DNA of 64,000 nt, taken from Lepidodermella squamata (taxonomy: Eukaryota; Gastrotricha). How positions within the stretch are numbered: the first letter of the stretch is position 1; each line of letters starts with the position of its first letter. The translations under genes and the position numbers were made by a program. The notes beneath the pieces were generated by a model. That model did no database searches. It was not told the origin of the DNA and saw only the letters and a list, made by a program, of their open reading frames with translations. The stretch lies in assembly GCA_047495785.1 (NCBI GenBank), contig JBLDXI010000058.1, forward strand, positions 186,001 through 250,000, given 5' to 3'. Positions 47,974 to 61,200 of the stretch are shown in pieces.

Positions 47974-48767
47974 CGAAATAGCAACTATCCAAAAAAAGAA
48001 AAATATTCAGTTCGTCTCAGGTAACAATTAAACCAGCCAAGGAACGAAAGACGAAAGGATAGAAACGCAATGTTTCACTAGCATTGAAAGTGTTCAAGGA
48101 TTTATGATTTTTCACTTGAATTCACGATTTTACGGAGAAAAACTGACATATCTAAAATCTAACATCTGCGACTTTTGCCAGTTGCAAGGTACCCAAAGGG
48201 AGGCCGTACGTTAGGCAAGTTTTGCGTCTTTTTGGACACAAATACAAGGCTTGGCAATTTTCGGCTGGCAAAGATTCGGGAGTGCAAAGGCACGAATCAG
48301 GTACGAGTTCGGCGCCGAGAAAACAGATCACTTGTCTCGAGCAATTGAATATGAAATGTTTTCAGTCTGCTGGTCCAGTAAGTCACAAAGTTGACTGGAT
48401 CTCCTCTCAGCCTCAGCCTCTAAGTCCCCTCTCAAAGTCCCAAGCCAAACGGTTGGAGACCTGGAAGAACCCAAAAGACGGCCGGTCCACAGGTGACAAA
48501 TTTAAAATGGAAAATATTAATTTTTCGAATATTTATTCTCTATTTCAATTTTTACATCAATTTTCTTTTTTTATACCATTCTTGAAACAAGGTCAGTCGC
48601 AGTTCTGAGATGGAAAACAAGCCCGGAAGTTGTGAAGGTGTTCTGTGCGAAATCTAGCTGAATGTCATCATGGATTTTCCATCTGCGGTCAAAGAATGAG
48701 AGCTGGAAGTATCATTTGAAGTATACACAATATTTTTTTATCTTTTGCAACTTTTTGCTCCGCCGCA

Positions 48768-48956
48768 GATCTACCTGGCGAAAGAACGCACGTGGCGCAG
48801 TGGAGCGAGCCCGCTGTCAAGCTAGTGGAGTTTCCTGGCTCGACCTTCGGCCGCTGCAAAGATCAGCAAAACCAGTGGCGTGGAGCCCGTCCGTCAACTT
48901 CGGCCGTTCGAGTCCAGCGTGAGCTGCTGTGGGCAATCGGCAAGCCAGTGAGCTGA
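48768..48956 (+). other. GC-rich open segment, unidentified
   Basis: Markedly GC-richer than its surroundings. One plus-strand frame stays open from a CCGCAG acceptor-like site to a TGA (it includes VAQWSEPAVKLVEFPG and VQRELLWAIGKPVS), but other frames on both strands are also open, as expected in GC-rich DNA. May be a fragment of a transposon or an orphan exon; no family recognised. Confidence 0.25.
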
Positions 48957-50075
48957 AAACCGGTCGGTGGCTCCGGCGATCCATCGTGAAAAACAACCGC
49001 CAACAAGGCCAACAGGAGTTTGTGTGATGTTCTCGCCTCGCTGTCACATGGCCTCGCTGGAATATCTTCAAGTGGCAATACATAGTTTAATTGAAGCCTT
49101 CCCTTAGCAGCCGTCTCTCAACTCATGAGCTCATGATATTCCAGTCGTTCTCAATGTGGTATTTTATGTGCAAACACTAATCGCTAACTTCAAACGCTAA
49201 CTTCAAACAATTTGCGTAATAAACTATGACTATATGAATACGACTACGACTACGACTACGGTGTTGAGGAAAGCATTTTTTCAGAAATGAAAGTTTCCCC
49301 AAAAATCGCATAAGGCATATGTTTTTTCACTCTTTTCATCTTCTAATGAGAAATTCGGAAAAGTATACCGCACTGCAGACATATCGATCGCTGAAAACCG
49401 CACCAACAAATTCCTTGTATTTGCGAGGCAAAAAATATTGTCCAGAGTTTTACAGTACAATCATAATAACCGCTAGGGGTTGATTTCTTTTAAATTATGC
49501 GCTCCTGCGAGATCAAAACGGACCAGAGTGATATTGGTTTGATGAAATTAGGATAGTTTGAGGACTATGAATAACGGAAGATTTGTGCAATAATCGGCCC
49601 GCAGTTAGTGGTTATCGCGGCAAGCAGGCGGGCAAGCAGGCGAAAATTGCCAGCCGGCATGTTTCACATAGGATACCTAACTTTAGACGCCGTGCTTTTC
49701 TCGTGAAAAATTGTTGCACAAATGAATAAATTGATGGTTTCTATTACCTCGTTTAGCCAGCCACTCTTTATCGATAAATAAAATCATCAAATGATGTGAT
49801 CAAATGATGTTTGTGTTACATCGAGCATCATTTTTTCCTAAAGCATGCTGTGTTCTCACGATTCGCTAACTAGGATTATTCAAGTTTTTACTTGAAAGAT
49901 CAGCGGAAGACATGAACAATTTTAAAATTGTCAAAGCTGCTCAAACGTTCCGTTGATGCTGAAGTCACACCATCGATCCCGCCAGCAAGTTTTATTGTCG
50001 GAATTCTCGAATACCCGCCTCTCCATAGACAAATCGTTGGTTCGAATTTATGACTGCATTTTTTAATACCGCTAT

Positions 50076-50280
50076 ATCGTTAGCGACGCGCCAAAACAAC
50101 CACTTTGATGACTCATTCGATCGTACTTTGACGAGCCGAACGTAAAGAAAGACTACGTTCGGCTTATTTGAGCACTGATCGTACATATTGTAATTTGAAT
50201 TTACGTTCAAGGGTCGAACGTAATTTCCATAAAAAAGACTAAAAATAGTAAAGTGGTTGTTTTGGCGCGTCGCTAACGAT
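50076..50280. mobile_element. MITE with perfect 31-bp terminal inverted repeats
   Basis: The left end begins ATCGTTAGCGACGCGCCAAA and the same 31 bases, ending ACCACTTT, recur as the exact reverse complement at the right end (50250-50280). The element is 205 bp. Inside is a second, shorter inverted motif around CGAACGTA. No coding capacity. Ends lie next to TA-rich sequence, compatible with TA target preference. Intact ends suggest a young insertion. Confidence 0.8.
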
Positions 50281-50665
50281 ACCGGTATATATTATTATAT
50301 AACGGTATATATTATTATATATAGGATATAGGTATACAAGTATGATAATAAATTAATATTAATAGTGAGGGAATGAGGAGGTAAATTATGGAATAAGTTT
50401 TATATCCTGCTTTTTATGTTCAGTGTGTGCAGTGAAATCTTTAAACATGCAGAAAGAGAGACAATAGAATACATCGAACTTTGAACTGTGCGAATGTTGT
50501 AAAACAATAAGATAGGGTCGTGACACCCGTCCGCTGCGTTATTTAGCACCTGGTCCTACGCGATGCCGCGGCAAGGTTGCCGGTTTAATGAATACATCAC
50601 AAGCCGGTAGCATTCTGCTGCCTCTGACTTGCGCGAAGCCTTTCATCTTTACAGATAAATAAGAG

Positions 50666-53119
50666 ATGCCATTTCGGCTCAAGGGCAACGCGCGGAAACT
50701 ATTGCTAACCCTGTCCTTCATTTGGTGCCTGGCGATATTTTTCAGTGCCTTTTATCAGGAGGATCATCAGCTTAGCCCAGCTGGTCGGTTGAACGATTTA
50801 TGGATTCATTTTTACAGTTTATTTTTCCAGAGAATATTGTGATCACAGGAAATTTGGTATGACTTGACATGAGCATGAATACAGCACATTAAAAGCAACC
50901 AACTTCTAGGAATCAAAAGCTGTGGATGGTGCGGTAATATCGAACTACAATGTGCCGTTGGACGCGACGGAAAGTCCTGGCTACATGGGCGTGCCAGGTG
51001 ACGTAGTTTAACCATTGTGCATCATTTTCAAAGGAAGTTTTTTTCCTCGGTTAAGTCGACATCGACGAATCAAAACTACAGCCGAGCGAAAAAAGGAAAT
51101 ACCTAAATGGCTTCAAAGCTCATGCGTTCAACCAATACGTATCGGACATGATCAGCTTGCACCGAACATTGCCAGACGTAAGAGACGAGGAGTGTCGAGC
51201 CCTGAACAGCAGCATCTCCGAATCAGAACTTCCAGACGCATCGGTTGTCATATGTAAATTGAGACTAATCAACTCCATACAAAATCATAATTTTGCCTTG
51301 ACAACGCCGCAGGTTTCCATAATGAAGCGCTATCAACACTGCTACGCACGGTTGTTTTCAGCATATTTATGGCCTAAGTAGTTACTTATACAGTCTTATT
51401 TGTACCAGATCCATTCCGTAATAGATCGGTCGCCTCCGCGTTTGCTCAAAGAAATCATTTTGGTCGACGACTATTCGGACAGATTTGAATTGAAGCAGCC
51501 GCTTGATGACTACATTCGCAATAACAGCTTGCAACGCGTCGTGAAATTGATTCGAACCACCGGTCGCGATGGCCTAGTCCGAGCAAGGCTAAGAGGAGTT
51601 CAGCAAGCTACCGCTCAGATATTGGTATTTTTAGATTCTCACTGCGAAGCCACGGCTGGTTGGCTGGAACCACTTCTTCTACGCATCAAACAGGTATTTT
51701 AGGAAGGTTTCTGAGGAAGAAATTTTCATGGCTGTTTGTCCTCTAGAATCGAACTAATGTCTTGTCGCCCGTGATCGATGTAATTGATGAGGTGACGTTC
51801 GCGTACATTAGCGATAGCACTAAGCAAATGAGTGTCGGAGGATTCGACTGGAATCTACAATATACTTGGATTCCGATGCCCATCCGTGAGCAAGAAAGGC
51901 GAACAAGGTATTGGAATCATTAAAGAAATCTCACGACTGTTGAAACTCCTATTCCTCAGCGACATAGAACCAGTTCGAACGCCGACAATCGTAAGATTTC
52001 AACAACCTACCGGGCATATTATTTGTTTATGGCTCTCTTTCAGGCTGGTGGCTTGTTTGCGATCGACAGACAATATTTCGAACACCTAGGATCCTACGAC
52101 AGAGGCATGAATATTTGGGGTGCAGAGAATCTTGAGCTCAGCTTCAGGGTATCATGATCTTCTGTAATAATTTTGTGAATTAACGATTTCGCTCAAAGGT
52201 TTGGATGTGCGGAGGTACGCTTGAAATTCATCCTTGCAGCCGAGTTGGCCATATTTTCAGGAAGCGAAATCCTTACACAGTTGACGTATGTTGATGGTAT
52301 CTTTTATCTCGTCGTCGATCTTGGATGCTGTCTATAGGAAGAAGCCGATAAACTGAAACGAAATAACGCTCGCCTAGCTGAAGTATGGCTTGATAATTAC
52401 AAAGTTTATTATTATGACCGCATTGGTGGGAAATTCGACGACTTCGGCGACGTTAGTGATCGGCTAAATCTTCGCCAGCGCCTGAACTGCAAGTCATTTA
52501 AATGGTTAGTTTTCTCGCACGTAGGTAGCTCTTCTAACGCAACTCTCATCCCACCAGGTATTTGGAAAATGTCTACCCTGAGTTATTCTTACCTGGTAAA
52601 GCTCTCGCGTCAGGTTTAATTCGAAGTCGTGCCCCTCAGGGTAAATGTTTGAAAGGCAAAGTTGACGAACCTGAGACAAATCATCATATCATCTCAATTC
52701 GGGATTGCTTGAAAAAATCTGGTGATTTAAGCAGGATATAAAGATGACATCACTGTATAATTTGATTCTTTTCCCTTCATTATAGTTTCTCAAATGTGGT
52801 ATTTGTCCTCCCTTGGCGAGATTCGGCGAGACGATGGCTGCTTTGACTACAGCGGAGGAGATTCTATCCGCATTTATCGCTGTCACGGGAATAGAGGAAA
52901 TCAGCACTTCGAATATATAAAAAATGCAATATCCCTTATTATTTGTATCTTCGTCAAATTTTAAGACTGCTGTCTTCTTTTCAGACTGGATTGATATGGC
53001 ATACCGGTAGAAATAGATGTCTAGAATGGTCGAAACCGAACCAGAATCTTGTCATGAAGCCGTGCAATTCGACTAATATATTTCAGCAGTGGACATGGCA
53101 TACCTCGGTGATAGATTAA
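50666..53119 (+). CDS. Polypeptide N-acetylgalactosaminyltransferase
   Basis: Golgi type II membrane enzyme that starts mucin-type O-glycosylation by moving GalNAc from UDP-GalNAc to Ser/Thr. Fourteen exons: 50666-50783, 50831-50856, 50910-50997, 51056-51253, 51313-51350, 51409-51693, 51747-51907, 51960-51990, 52044-52148, 52199-52285, 52338-52504, 52558-52721, 52786-52925, 52985-53119; 580 residues. N-terminal anchor [18 protein letters not shown]. Catalytic domain: [37 protein letters not shown], the metal-binding DSH in [31 protein letters not shown], and [18 protein letters not shown]. The C-terminal ricin-type lectin domain has [10 protein letters not shown] and NRCLEW. The last intron is best read as GC-AG. 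The exon 5 end could shift by 3 bp. Acceptor-peptide specificity cannot be told. Confidence 0.93.
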
Positions 53120-54081
53120 ATGACTGTTCATCACTCAATCAAATTATAATAAATTTGAATAAAATCAACAAATTTCAAGGATTTTTCTCAATAAGATTTC
53201 AATTAATGCAATATTCCAATATCCTCCTACAACCAGTTGAACAGCTTGCTCCCGAAATTCTAGTATCCATAACTAGTATACCTATAAATTTCTTCGCCTC
53301 GCAAACAAACTTCGGATATCCAGATAATTTCTGTTCTGGATAGTCAGCTGAATCAGCCACGGTCCATCTCTCGAAAACATAAATTCCATCGGATGCAAAT
53401 TCGTAGCTTCTACATAAATTATTCGCCGCCGTCTTTTTTTTGCTCAAAGCTTAATCAACGCGAATTCCAGGATAGTTAACCTGTGAAGATTCATGACTTC
53501 AGGAAAATTGGTGATGCAGCATCATCTTTCTTGAGCCCTTCATTCATTATAGAATTTCGTTGCATGTAACATCATGCATGTAACAAGCAATTATTGAGTC
53601 ATACTGTTAATACGCTGAAGAAAAAAAGCCACCGTTTTCGAGGAGCAAAACATTTATTTCATCGGTCTCTGTACAACACGAGCAAACTGCACCACCGACA
53701 CAGGAAACCATGAGGGAATCATCATCTTCAATAAAGGCGCTCTCTTCGCAGAACTGTTATAAGGCGCGACGACCGAGCATATCATCGGAGCATAGGATCT
53801 TCATCCAAATTTAGTATAGCATTATATCGTATACTTCCACGTGTTCTTGTGAGTATGCAGACACACGTTCATAGAATTTCGTAATCCATATAGTTATAAC
53901 TAAAGATGTGGTGACGCATGCCAACGCGGCAATTTTTCACAGTATAGCAGCGCACATGCTTCTTTATATATAATGAGTTGACTTGAATCATCAATTGACT
54001 AAAAACGACAACGTAGTCCTAATATTGTTTTTCAATGATAAATCTTGTTAAGGTGGATTAGTTAAAAGGAGTAGCAATTTA

Positions 54082-54126
54082 TAGTAGTAGTAGTAGTACG
54101 TATGTAGTAGTAGTAGTAGTAGTAGT
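54082..54126 (+). repeat. TAG trinucleotide microsatellite
   Basis: Interrupted run of TAG (CTA on the other strand). Shorter runs of the same unit occur at 55285-55302 and, as ACT/CTA on the plus strand, at 60811-60826. Confidence 0.85.
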
Positions 54127-55284
54127 GTTGTGAGAAAGAGATGGCTGTTGAGGAAGAGATAGGCGTCAAGGCCAATTTCGACGACCAAGGCAACGGCGCA
54201 AGTAGCACACAGACACTGCACGATTTGTACGAAAAGTAGGCACGTTTGAGCATGTAGGCACCAAGAGAAAGATCTGTGGCGGCGCGGCGCAAAAACGCAA
54301 CGCGTGCACGCCGGTCAGTGATCCTTTAACGATATCATAAAAATTCTCTTATCATAGTGTATGTAGTATATCATAACAACATATGTGGCTAAATGCGGTT
54401 TAAATATATTTCGAAATAATATAGCAATCGATATGATCAACTTGCAGCTTTAAGGTGGAGTAGTATTTGATGACGATGATGAAGCTAACTGAATTGATTA
54501 AATTAGTATGGTAATAACATTATCATTTTCATTATAGTAGTCTTTATGAAGAGGCAGCAGCACATGTTTCGAAAAATCACCAGGCCGAGCGGATGAAAAA
54601 CATCATCAGAAAAATTCTTGTAGAACAAGTTATGAATGATCGGTTACAAATCGATTATTGAGTTCTGAAACTAAAAGATACTTATATGAATGATGAACAC
54701 GATGATATTATCAATATTGTTATTATGGATTCAAACATGCTAGTGCGCGTAAAATCTGAGAAATCAAGAGTTCGCAAGAGACGAAACGAATAGGATTACG
54801 AAGATGACACAGGAAGATCACATGACAGTTGACGATGTTAACTGTTTTCTGAGACAAGTCTCTGTACATACGGTTCGTCGCCGGTTCCACGCCCCCACTA
54901 GCCAGAACCAAAACAACGCGCTCGGTCGGTGCTCCCACAAATCCGAACGTCACACGTACGGTCAGACACACGCGTGCAGAAGATATATAGGTACTTTTTC
55001 AACAGCTAAGATAGAACGCGTAAATAGGTAAGGGACACCCAAAAGACAGAAATATGTACAGAAATAAGAACGCCAGCTACACACAATAAGAGCGCAAAGC
55101 AAATCAAGCATGGCGATAAAACGACGAAACTAAGACGAAGCAATACAAAGAGCGGAGTGGAAGAACGTCTATTAGCAGAATCAATCATCAGTCTCATAAT
55201 TTCTGGATACATTTTTTTGGTTATGATGGTGGTTAGTATGATGGATATTATCATTATTATTATTGGCTGCACACAGAGACGCAA

Positions 55285-55302
55285 GTAGTAGTAGTAGTAG
55301 TA
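55285..55302 (+). repeat. TAG microsatellite, short
   Basis: Six uninterrupted GTA units; same unit as the tract at 54082. Confidence 0.8.
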
Positions 55303-56769
55303 AGAATTTTAAAACGACAACGATTATTCATGGCGCAATCAAAAAATACGAATCTTTGTGACATAAACTTCGCGAAAATAGTGTCATCTCATCAATGAAT
55401 TATTGATATCTTCTGAATAATAGCCTCTGAATCATAATATTTGGAAGAGCAGTTTCGTTAGTATCAATCGTAACTGAACTTGCAAAGCAAGTCGAAATCT
55501 GTGATTATTATCATTAAAATTTCAATTAGATATATAACAAATGATATTGAAGTTGTATATGACGAAGATATGTGTTGTAGTCAACGATAGGTACGTATAT
55601 TGTTGATTATTATCTTTGTGTATAGTTAGCGAGACAAGACAACGATGACCTTAATTCGCGCTTCAATGAGAAGAAAGGCAGCCCTTCCCTGCAGCACTTG
55701 GTTAATTGAATCTGGTCTAAACTTTAAATACAGCATATAAGATGATGATGAGCTAAAAGTTTCGTGAGCTAGTCGGTTGGATCACATTTCACTGTCATTG
55801 CGACAACGGCCAGTACAAAAACAAGTCTTCTAGCTTACACAAGTGTAGATATGGAAGCCATTCATACCTGGTATTGTTATTATAACAGTGAAGAATAAGT
55901 TAGGCACGCTGCAGCCAGCAGGTCTTGTATTCAGAGTTAAATAGAGACAGTATTTTAACTGCTGAGCGACGGCCGAAACAGAGATGCATCAGAAGAGTGA
56001 ATTTGCGCTAGAATCCATATATTATAAGGAATGTCAGCATCAACAGCAGCAGCGTTATCAGCGAGAATTATGCGCCAATGTGCAGATACAGTTATCGAAA
56101 GAATTGTTTTAGTACGTATGTTGTTAGGTAGGCGTATTTGAATAAGTGCGTGGACTAAAACTACACGAGCGTAAGTTAAAAACAAGCTCTAAAACGGATG
56201 CAAAAGAGGCGCGAGATGACATTCCGAGGTTTAAAATAGCACTGGCTTACATTTTGAATCGTCGAATCAGAACCCCAACTTAGGGTGGAAATAGGAGAAC
56301 CAAAACAATTAAGAAACTACATGTTTGATTGAGGCGTGATGCAATCAGTTAGCCTCCAGCCTCACCAAGCAAACATCAACAAATGAACGCGATCATTACA
56401 AACAAAACGAGAAAAACGAGAGGAAGTTGACAGCTCCGAACTATCAGAGACCTAGGACAAATCTTCGGCTATGTACAAAGCTGTCTACAAGTCTTAAAGC
56501 AGGTAACTCCGGGATGTGGAAAAGCAGGTGCCCAGTCATAACAAACGCTTTGTGGAAAAAGCCAACAACGTTAGCAAAAAGAAAACTAAAACAAGAATCA
56601 ACGCCGAATTCCACGAAAACTTAAGCAATAAGACGAGCAGAATTGAATTCAATATCCTCAATCAATAACATACAATGTGTGCAAGTCTTCAAGTCTATTT
56701 CCTTATGGCGCATGCACCGGCGTATCGACCGAAGCCGTGGCGCAATGCGTCCATTCCTGTATCATCCAT

Positions 56770-58236
56770 TCATTTTGACGGTCCACCAGCAACAGCAGCA
56801 GCAGCAGCCGCGGCTACAGCGGGATTGCGGAAATAGGCTTGCGAGTAGCGGAACATTTCGGCCGGGTCCATGCCGGCCATAGCCCCGGCGCCCATTCCAG
56901 ATGAGGCTCCCGATCCACCAGACTGATTACCAGATTGTCCTCCTGAGCCCTGTTGGCCCTGCTGTCCACCAGATCCCATCATCGACGCTCCATTTGAGTC
57001 TTCATAGCCGGACTGGCCCATGTTATTGTTATTGTTTTGGCCAGCGGCGCTCTGCAAGGCATGCAAAGCATGCAGTTGTGCTTGTGCGGCAGCATGCGCA
57101 GCATATAAATGTGTGTAAGGTGCATTCGGAGCAGGAGACAACAAGAATTGATGGTGGCCAGTAGGTCCTCCAGGGCCGCCATTCGACTGCTGAGCCGAAA
57201 CAGGCGCTCCATTCGCAATAGCAAGTTGCTGAAGTTGATTAGCCAATACAAGACTAGGATCGAGCTGAGCGGCATTGTGGGCCGCGTAAGCTCCGCCAGC
57301 TCCACCTGACATCAGCATCTTAAAAATCATTAGAAGAGATGAAATAATCAAGCAATGAAAATAATAAAATATCTACCTGAGGAGCCATAGCATGCAGAGG
57401 TTGCAGCTGCGACGCTTGATTAGCTAACCAGTTGGCCTGCTGCGGCGAATACCCAGTAGGCCCGTTCGCCCCAGACATCATAGCAGCCACAGCTTGGTTG
57501 GTCAAAGCAGGATTTGCTGCGAACAGCGCCGTTGGTCGAGCCAAGTGATGCTGGGCTTGGCCAACTCCATTTTGAAATCCTGATGCGTCAAAAGGCATCA
57601 AGTGCATATCAGAGCGATCATTCATCATTCCACGAGTCTGCTTTGGCTTCTTTCCTTGATCGGCGAATTTCACGGTCAGCGACATTTCCCCATTGATGCG
57701 ATGTTGGTTGTAGCATGAAATTGCGCGCTCACATGCATCTTGGCTCTCCAGACGAACAAACCCCACACCTCGGCTGTTATTACTTTCATCACGAAGAATT
57801 CGGGTAGAAACCACTTTTCCAAAGCGAGAAAACATATCGCTCAAGTTGGACTCGGTAACATCTCGCGGGAGATTAGAAATATAAAGATTTGTAGGATCCT
57901 GGGGTTGCTGTTTAGCCATTTGAACATGGAGGGAAGGATCTTTTGCAGAAAGAGCAGCTAGTGCCCGACTGGCAGCTTCGGCGGTTTCAAAGTCGACAAA
58001 TCCATATCCTAAAATGATTAGGGATTTCGTTAAATAGTCGCACTGGTAGTAGTGTTCATACCTTTGCATTTGCCACTGTGAGTGTCAATGATCGCTTTCG
58101 TAGACACAATCTTTCCATATTCTTGGCATAGCTCTCGCAATACTTCATCGCTTGTTATTTCTTTCAGGCCACGGATGTACAAATTAGTTTTGCTAAGCTG
58201 GTCATTATTTCTGACGGCGGGGCTGCTAGAAGGCAT
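56770..58236 (-). CDS. RBMS / Shep / SUP-26-like RNA-binding protein
   Basis: Two-RRM single-strand RNA-binding protein. Relatives (vertebrate RBMS1-3, fly alan shepard, worm SUP-26) regulate translation or stability of target mRNAs. Exons 58236-58062, 58008-57377 and 57318-56770 give 451 residues. RRM1: [11 protein letters not shown] (RNP2) and [10 protein letters not shown] (RNP1, across the first junction). RRM2: [21 protein letters not shown] and [10 protein letters not shown], then the family's VKFADQGKK. The C-terminal half is low complexity, rich in Ala, Gln, Gly and Asn, including poly-Asn and poly-Ala runs near the end. More 5' exons, possibly alternative, may lie in the 4 kb upstream, but this ATG yields a complete family N-terminus. 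Confidence 0.92.
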
Positions 58237-61200
58237 GATGCGCTTGCGTGATGGATAACGTAAAACAAAAGGATAATACTATAAATTACAAAAGATTCAA
58301 TATTATCACAAATATGGACAGTTTTCAGTCAGTCTGAATCCCAAATCAAGAATGACATGGATCAGTAGATAGGTGATCAGTGATCCGCGAAGTATGAAAT
58401 TAGAGCACAGAGGAGGAAGGTATCGGAATGTGGCTGACACTTCTAAGAGGAAACCTGAAAGATGAAAAGTAAGATGGCCGCCGATTCCCGCTGCTTACTC
58501 ATTGCGAAGTTCAAGACCAAATAGAAAAAATATTTTTTCCTATATTTGATATGAATAATAATTTATAAATTTAAATGAAATACGTAATACTATAATTTAA
58601 TATAATTATATCAGCAGTTGATTTTGGCGTTTCGCGCGCGAAATTTTTTACCTGTTTTGCGTTTTGCCCATGGTTTTGCGTGCAGCGCATCGATGTGCGA
58701 TGTGCGGCGATTCCTTATCCCCCTTGGGATCTGGGATTCTGGTTATCATTTCTTGTCTCTCTCTTGATCTACCGCGAAACAAGGAGCAAATTGGCATCAT
58801 TTCCATGTCTCAAGGTCAATTAGTGATTCAACCTCCATCCTAAATCCTAAACCCCTGGCCACAACGACTGACCCGCTAAATGATTCTTGCGCAAGGTTGT
58901 GATAGCTCGTGATGCTTAAAAGGAGCTAATAAGCTCCAAAATCCAACCCCAATTCTCTGTGGTGATTTGATGGATCAATAGAATAATATTGCAGTCATAA
59001 TGTCATGACCAATGTCCCTTAGCGGAAATGTGCTTTTGCAGCGTGAAGGGAGGGAAATCCTGAACGATAAATAGCGATATCGCCAAAATGTTAATAGAAT
59101 AACCCAAATGCCTGTCAATTCACTCAGAAAGCTCCGTACCAAGGAAGATGCCCCTTCTGTTCTAAATTTCAGTTCCGACCATATCAAGTCCGACAGTTGT
59201 TAAGCGGAGGCGTTCAGATTCCGTCTAAAGCGTCTCGAAAATGACAAAATCTGATCTCTTGCCAATATCTGATTCTAAATATTCAGGCTAGCTCGTTGTT
59301 CATTGCTAGGAATTGAGGCAGAGTGTTTCATGTTTAACAGATCAAAGTCTGTTCACCTTAGGCCGTAAGCATTGACAGAAGATGCTACGTGTATATGTAT
59401 TAAAATGAAAAAGCAGAGCTTAAATTCAACAAGTAAATAAAATAATTAGATGAATACACTGGTAGTTGCAAGATAACTAATAGGTAAAAGCTTATTACTC
59501 CAGGTGGGAATAAACGATTCGAATATGAACGCTGAAAAATTATGAAAAATTAAACGCTATAATTTGTTGAGAAATAATGAACAATAGCTGTATTGGCTTG
59601 CGCCATAGCCGCAGCCGCGGTTCCTCTTGTTTTTAGTAAGTGGAGTACCTATGGCTACATCGAAATAGAAATTAAACTTGAGGCATAACTGTACCCGCAA
59701 TTTTCACATGCCATTCCACGTTATGTGACATTCGCGTATTTCATCGCAAGGCAATTCCTCCGAACGATCCACAAACCACATATATTGAACTCATCAAGCT
59801 ATTTTGCGTTGCACTTGGTATTATAGGGGTCGCGGTGTGAGACCGTCACACTATGTACCTACGCATAACTGTGGTGTAACACTATTCCTCTGCAGTGGTG
59901 AACAAGAAGACGAGATATGAACTACAAGCAAGGCCATCGCCACAGCCAACGAGACGTCACATGCCTGCGCTCATTCATACACGCCATAGCTGATGTGGAT
60001 GGCTATTGCGGCGAGTTATACTTGTTTGCTGTGTATGGGCTTAAGCGTGCGGTTCCCTGCCAACCTCGATAATAAATAGGCGAAGAAGAAGCTACAAAAT
60101 GTGAGCTGAGAGGGCAGTTGTACGTGTTGCGTTTCTTGTTTGAAATAGTAGTCTTTATTAGCACATTGAGAAAGGTGTGCGCGGCATTTACTCGTGCACC
60201 GCAACAGGCGCTTGACTCATGAATGCCGACCGAAAACTGGAGGGCATTCAGCTCTCGAGCTTCGTTGACACATCAACGTTCTTATTGTCGTATATTTGTG
60301 CGCTTCTTGTTTCGTGTATTTATGACAACAACGCTGGGCTATTCCAGAGCGCTAACGTAAACAAATCTTATGCGATAATACCGGGTCAGATAATAATGAT
60401 GATAATAATAATAAAATAATTACATTAGCAGCATCAGTGATAAAACTCAATGTTAGCGTATTAATCCTTCGTTAATCTCGGCCAGCGTGGCCCTGTTCCG
60501 TTGTCATTGTCAATCGCGGGCAGAAATATCGGGTGCGCGAAATAAGTGGTGTATTTGAAAAACGGGCAAATTTACGTTTCGACTAATATGTATAACGAAA
60601 CTAGTGCGCAATGTGCTGAATGTGGTGTAGTATTTGCTTGTCGGCAGAGCGTAGGTACGTTTCCCCATTGCGAGCGTACGCTGTTTGTGAATGACTGTTG
60701 TAACCCGCCATAAATCTCATCCGTGAACGGCACGGAAATAATGCGATATATAGGATTGTGCATACATGTGTGGGCAGCATAAATTAACACGCAATTCCAT
60801 ATATTGTCTTATTACTACTACTACTCAGCTGGAATAGTAATGCCGAATCTCAAAGCTGCGCCGCGAATGTTTGTTATCACACCCGGCTGCCGAGTCAAAG
60901 GAAACAGGCGCATCACACCTATTGGATTTCATCGGTTCATCGGCGAGAGCGATCATCATCACCCCATTTCGTATGCCTGTCACCCCGTTGCAACACACAG
61001 TTGTTTTCAACAGCAGTTTTATTAATACGCTGCTTTCTTGCATATAACAATAAATAATATTCAAATCTGAGATTAGTAGTAGCATTACAGCTAGCAAAGA
61101 ACTAAGTCGTCGTCTAGCTTGGAAACGAACAACTAATTTAGCATCGTTATGACGTTGCACCTAATTCAAAATTAGAGCATGTTTCGTCGGCAACTCAAGA

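Larger units (their letters stand above)
47974..50665. other. Intergenic DNA with repeat relics
   Basis: About 2.7 kb without a recognised gene. Contains a GC-rich patch at about 48768-49060 and the MITE at 50076-50280, listed separately. A 128-codon plus-strand frame at 48222 has no similarity I can name. Confidence 0.4.
53120..56769. other. Long non-coding stretch (probable 3' UTR of the RBMS-like gene)
   Basis: 3.65 kb, AT-rich, no coding frame. It lies 3' of both the GalNAc-transferase (plus strand) and the RBMS-like gene (minus strand). Much of it may be a long regulated 3' UTR of the RNA-binding protein gene, as is common for that family. Contains TAG-repeat microsatellites. Confidence 0.4.

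Noticed and set aside
48222-48608. 128-codon plus-strand frame
   Set aside because: No recognisable domain, no partner exons, ends in AT-rich low-quality sequence. Left as intergenic.
48900-48925. GTTCGAGTCC string resembling a tRNA T-loop
   Set aside because: No acceptor or anticodon stem can be formed in the flanking sequence.
50784-50830. Read-through of the first GalNAc-transferase exon to a stop
   Set aside because: It would give a 55-residue peptide; splicing at the GTCGGT donor leads into the conserved catalytic exons in frame.
54082-55302. TAG runs considered as a CRISPR-like or regulatory array
   Set aside because: Simple trinucleotide microsatellites without spacers, in a eukaryotic genome.
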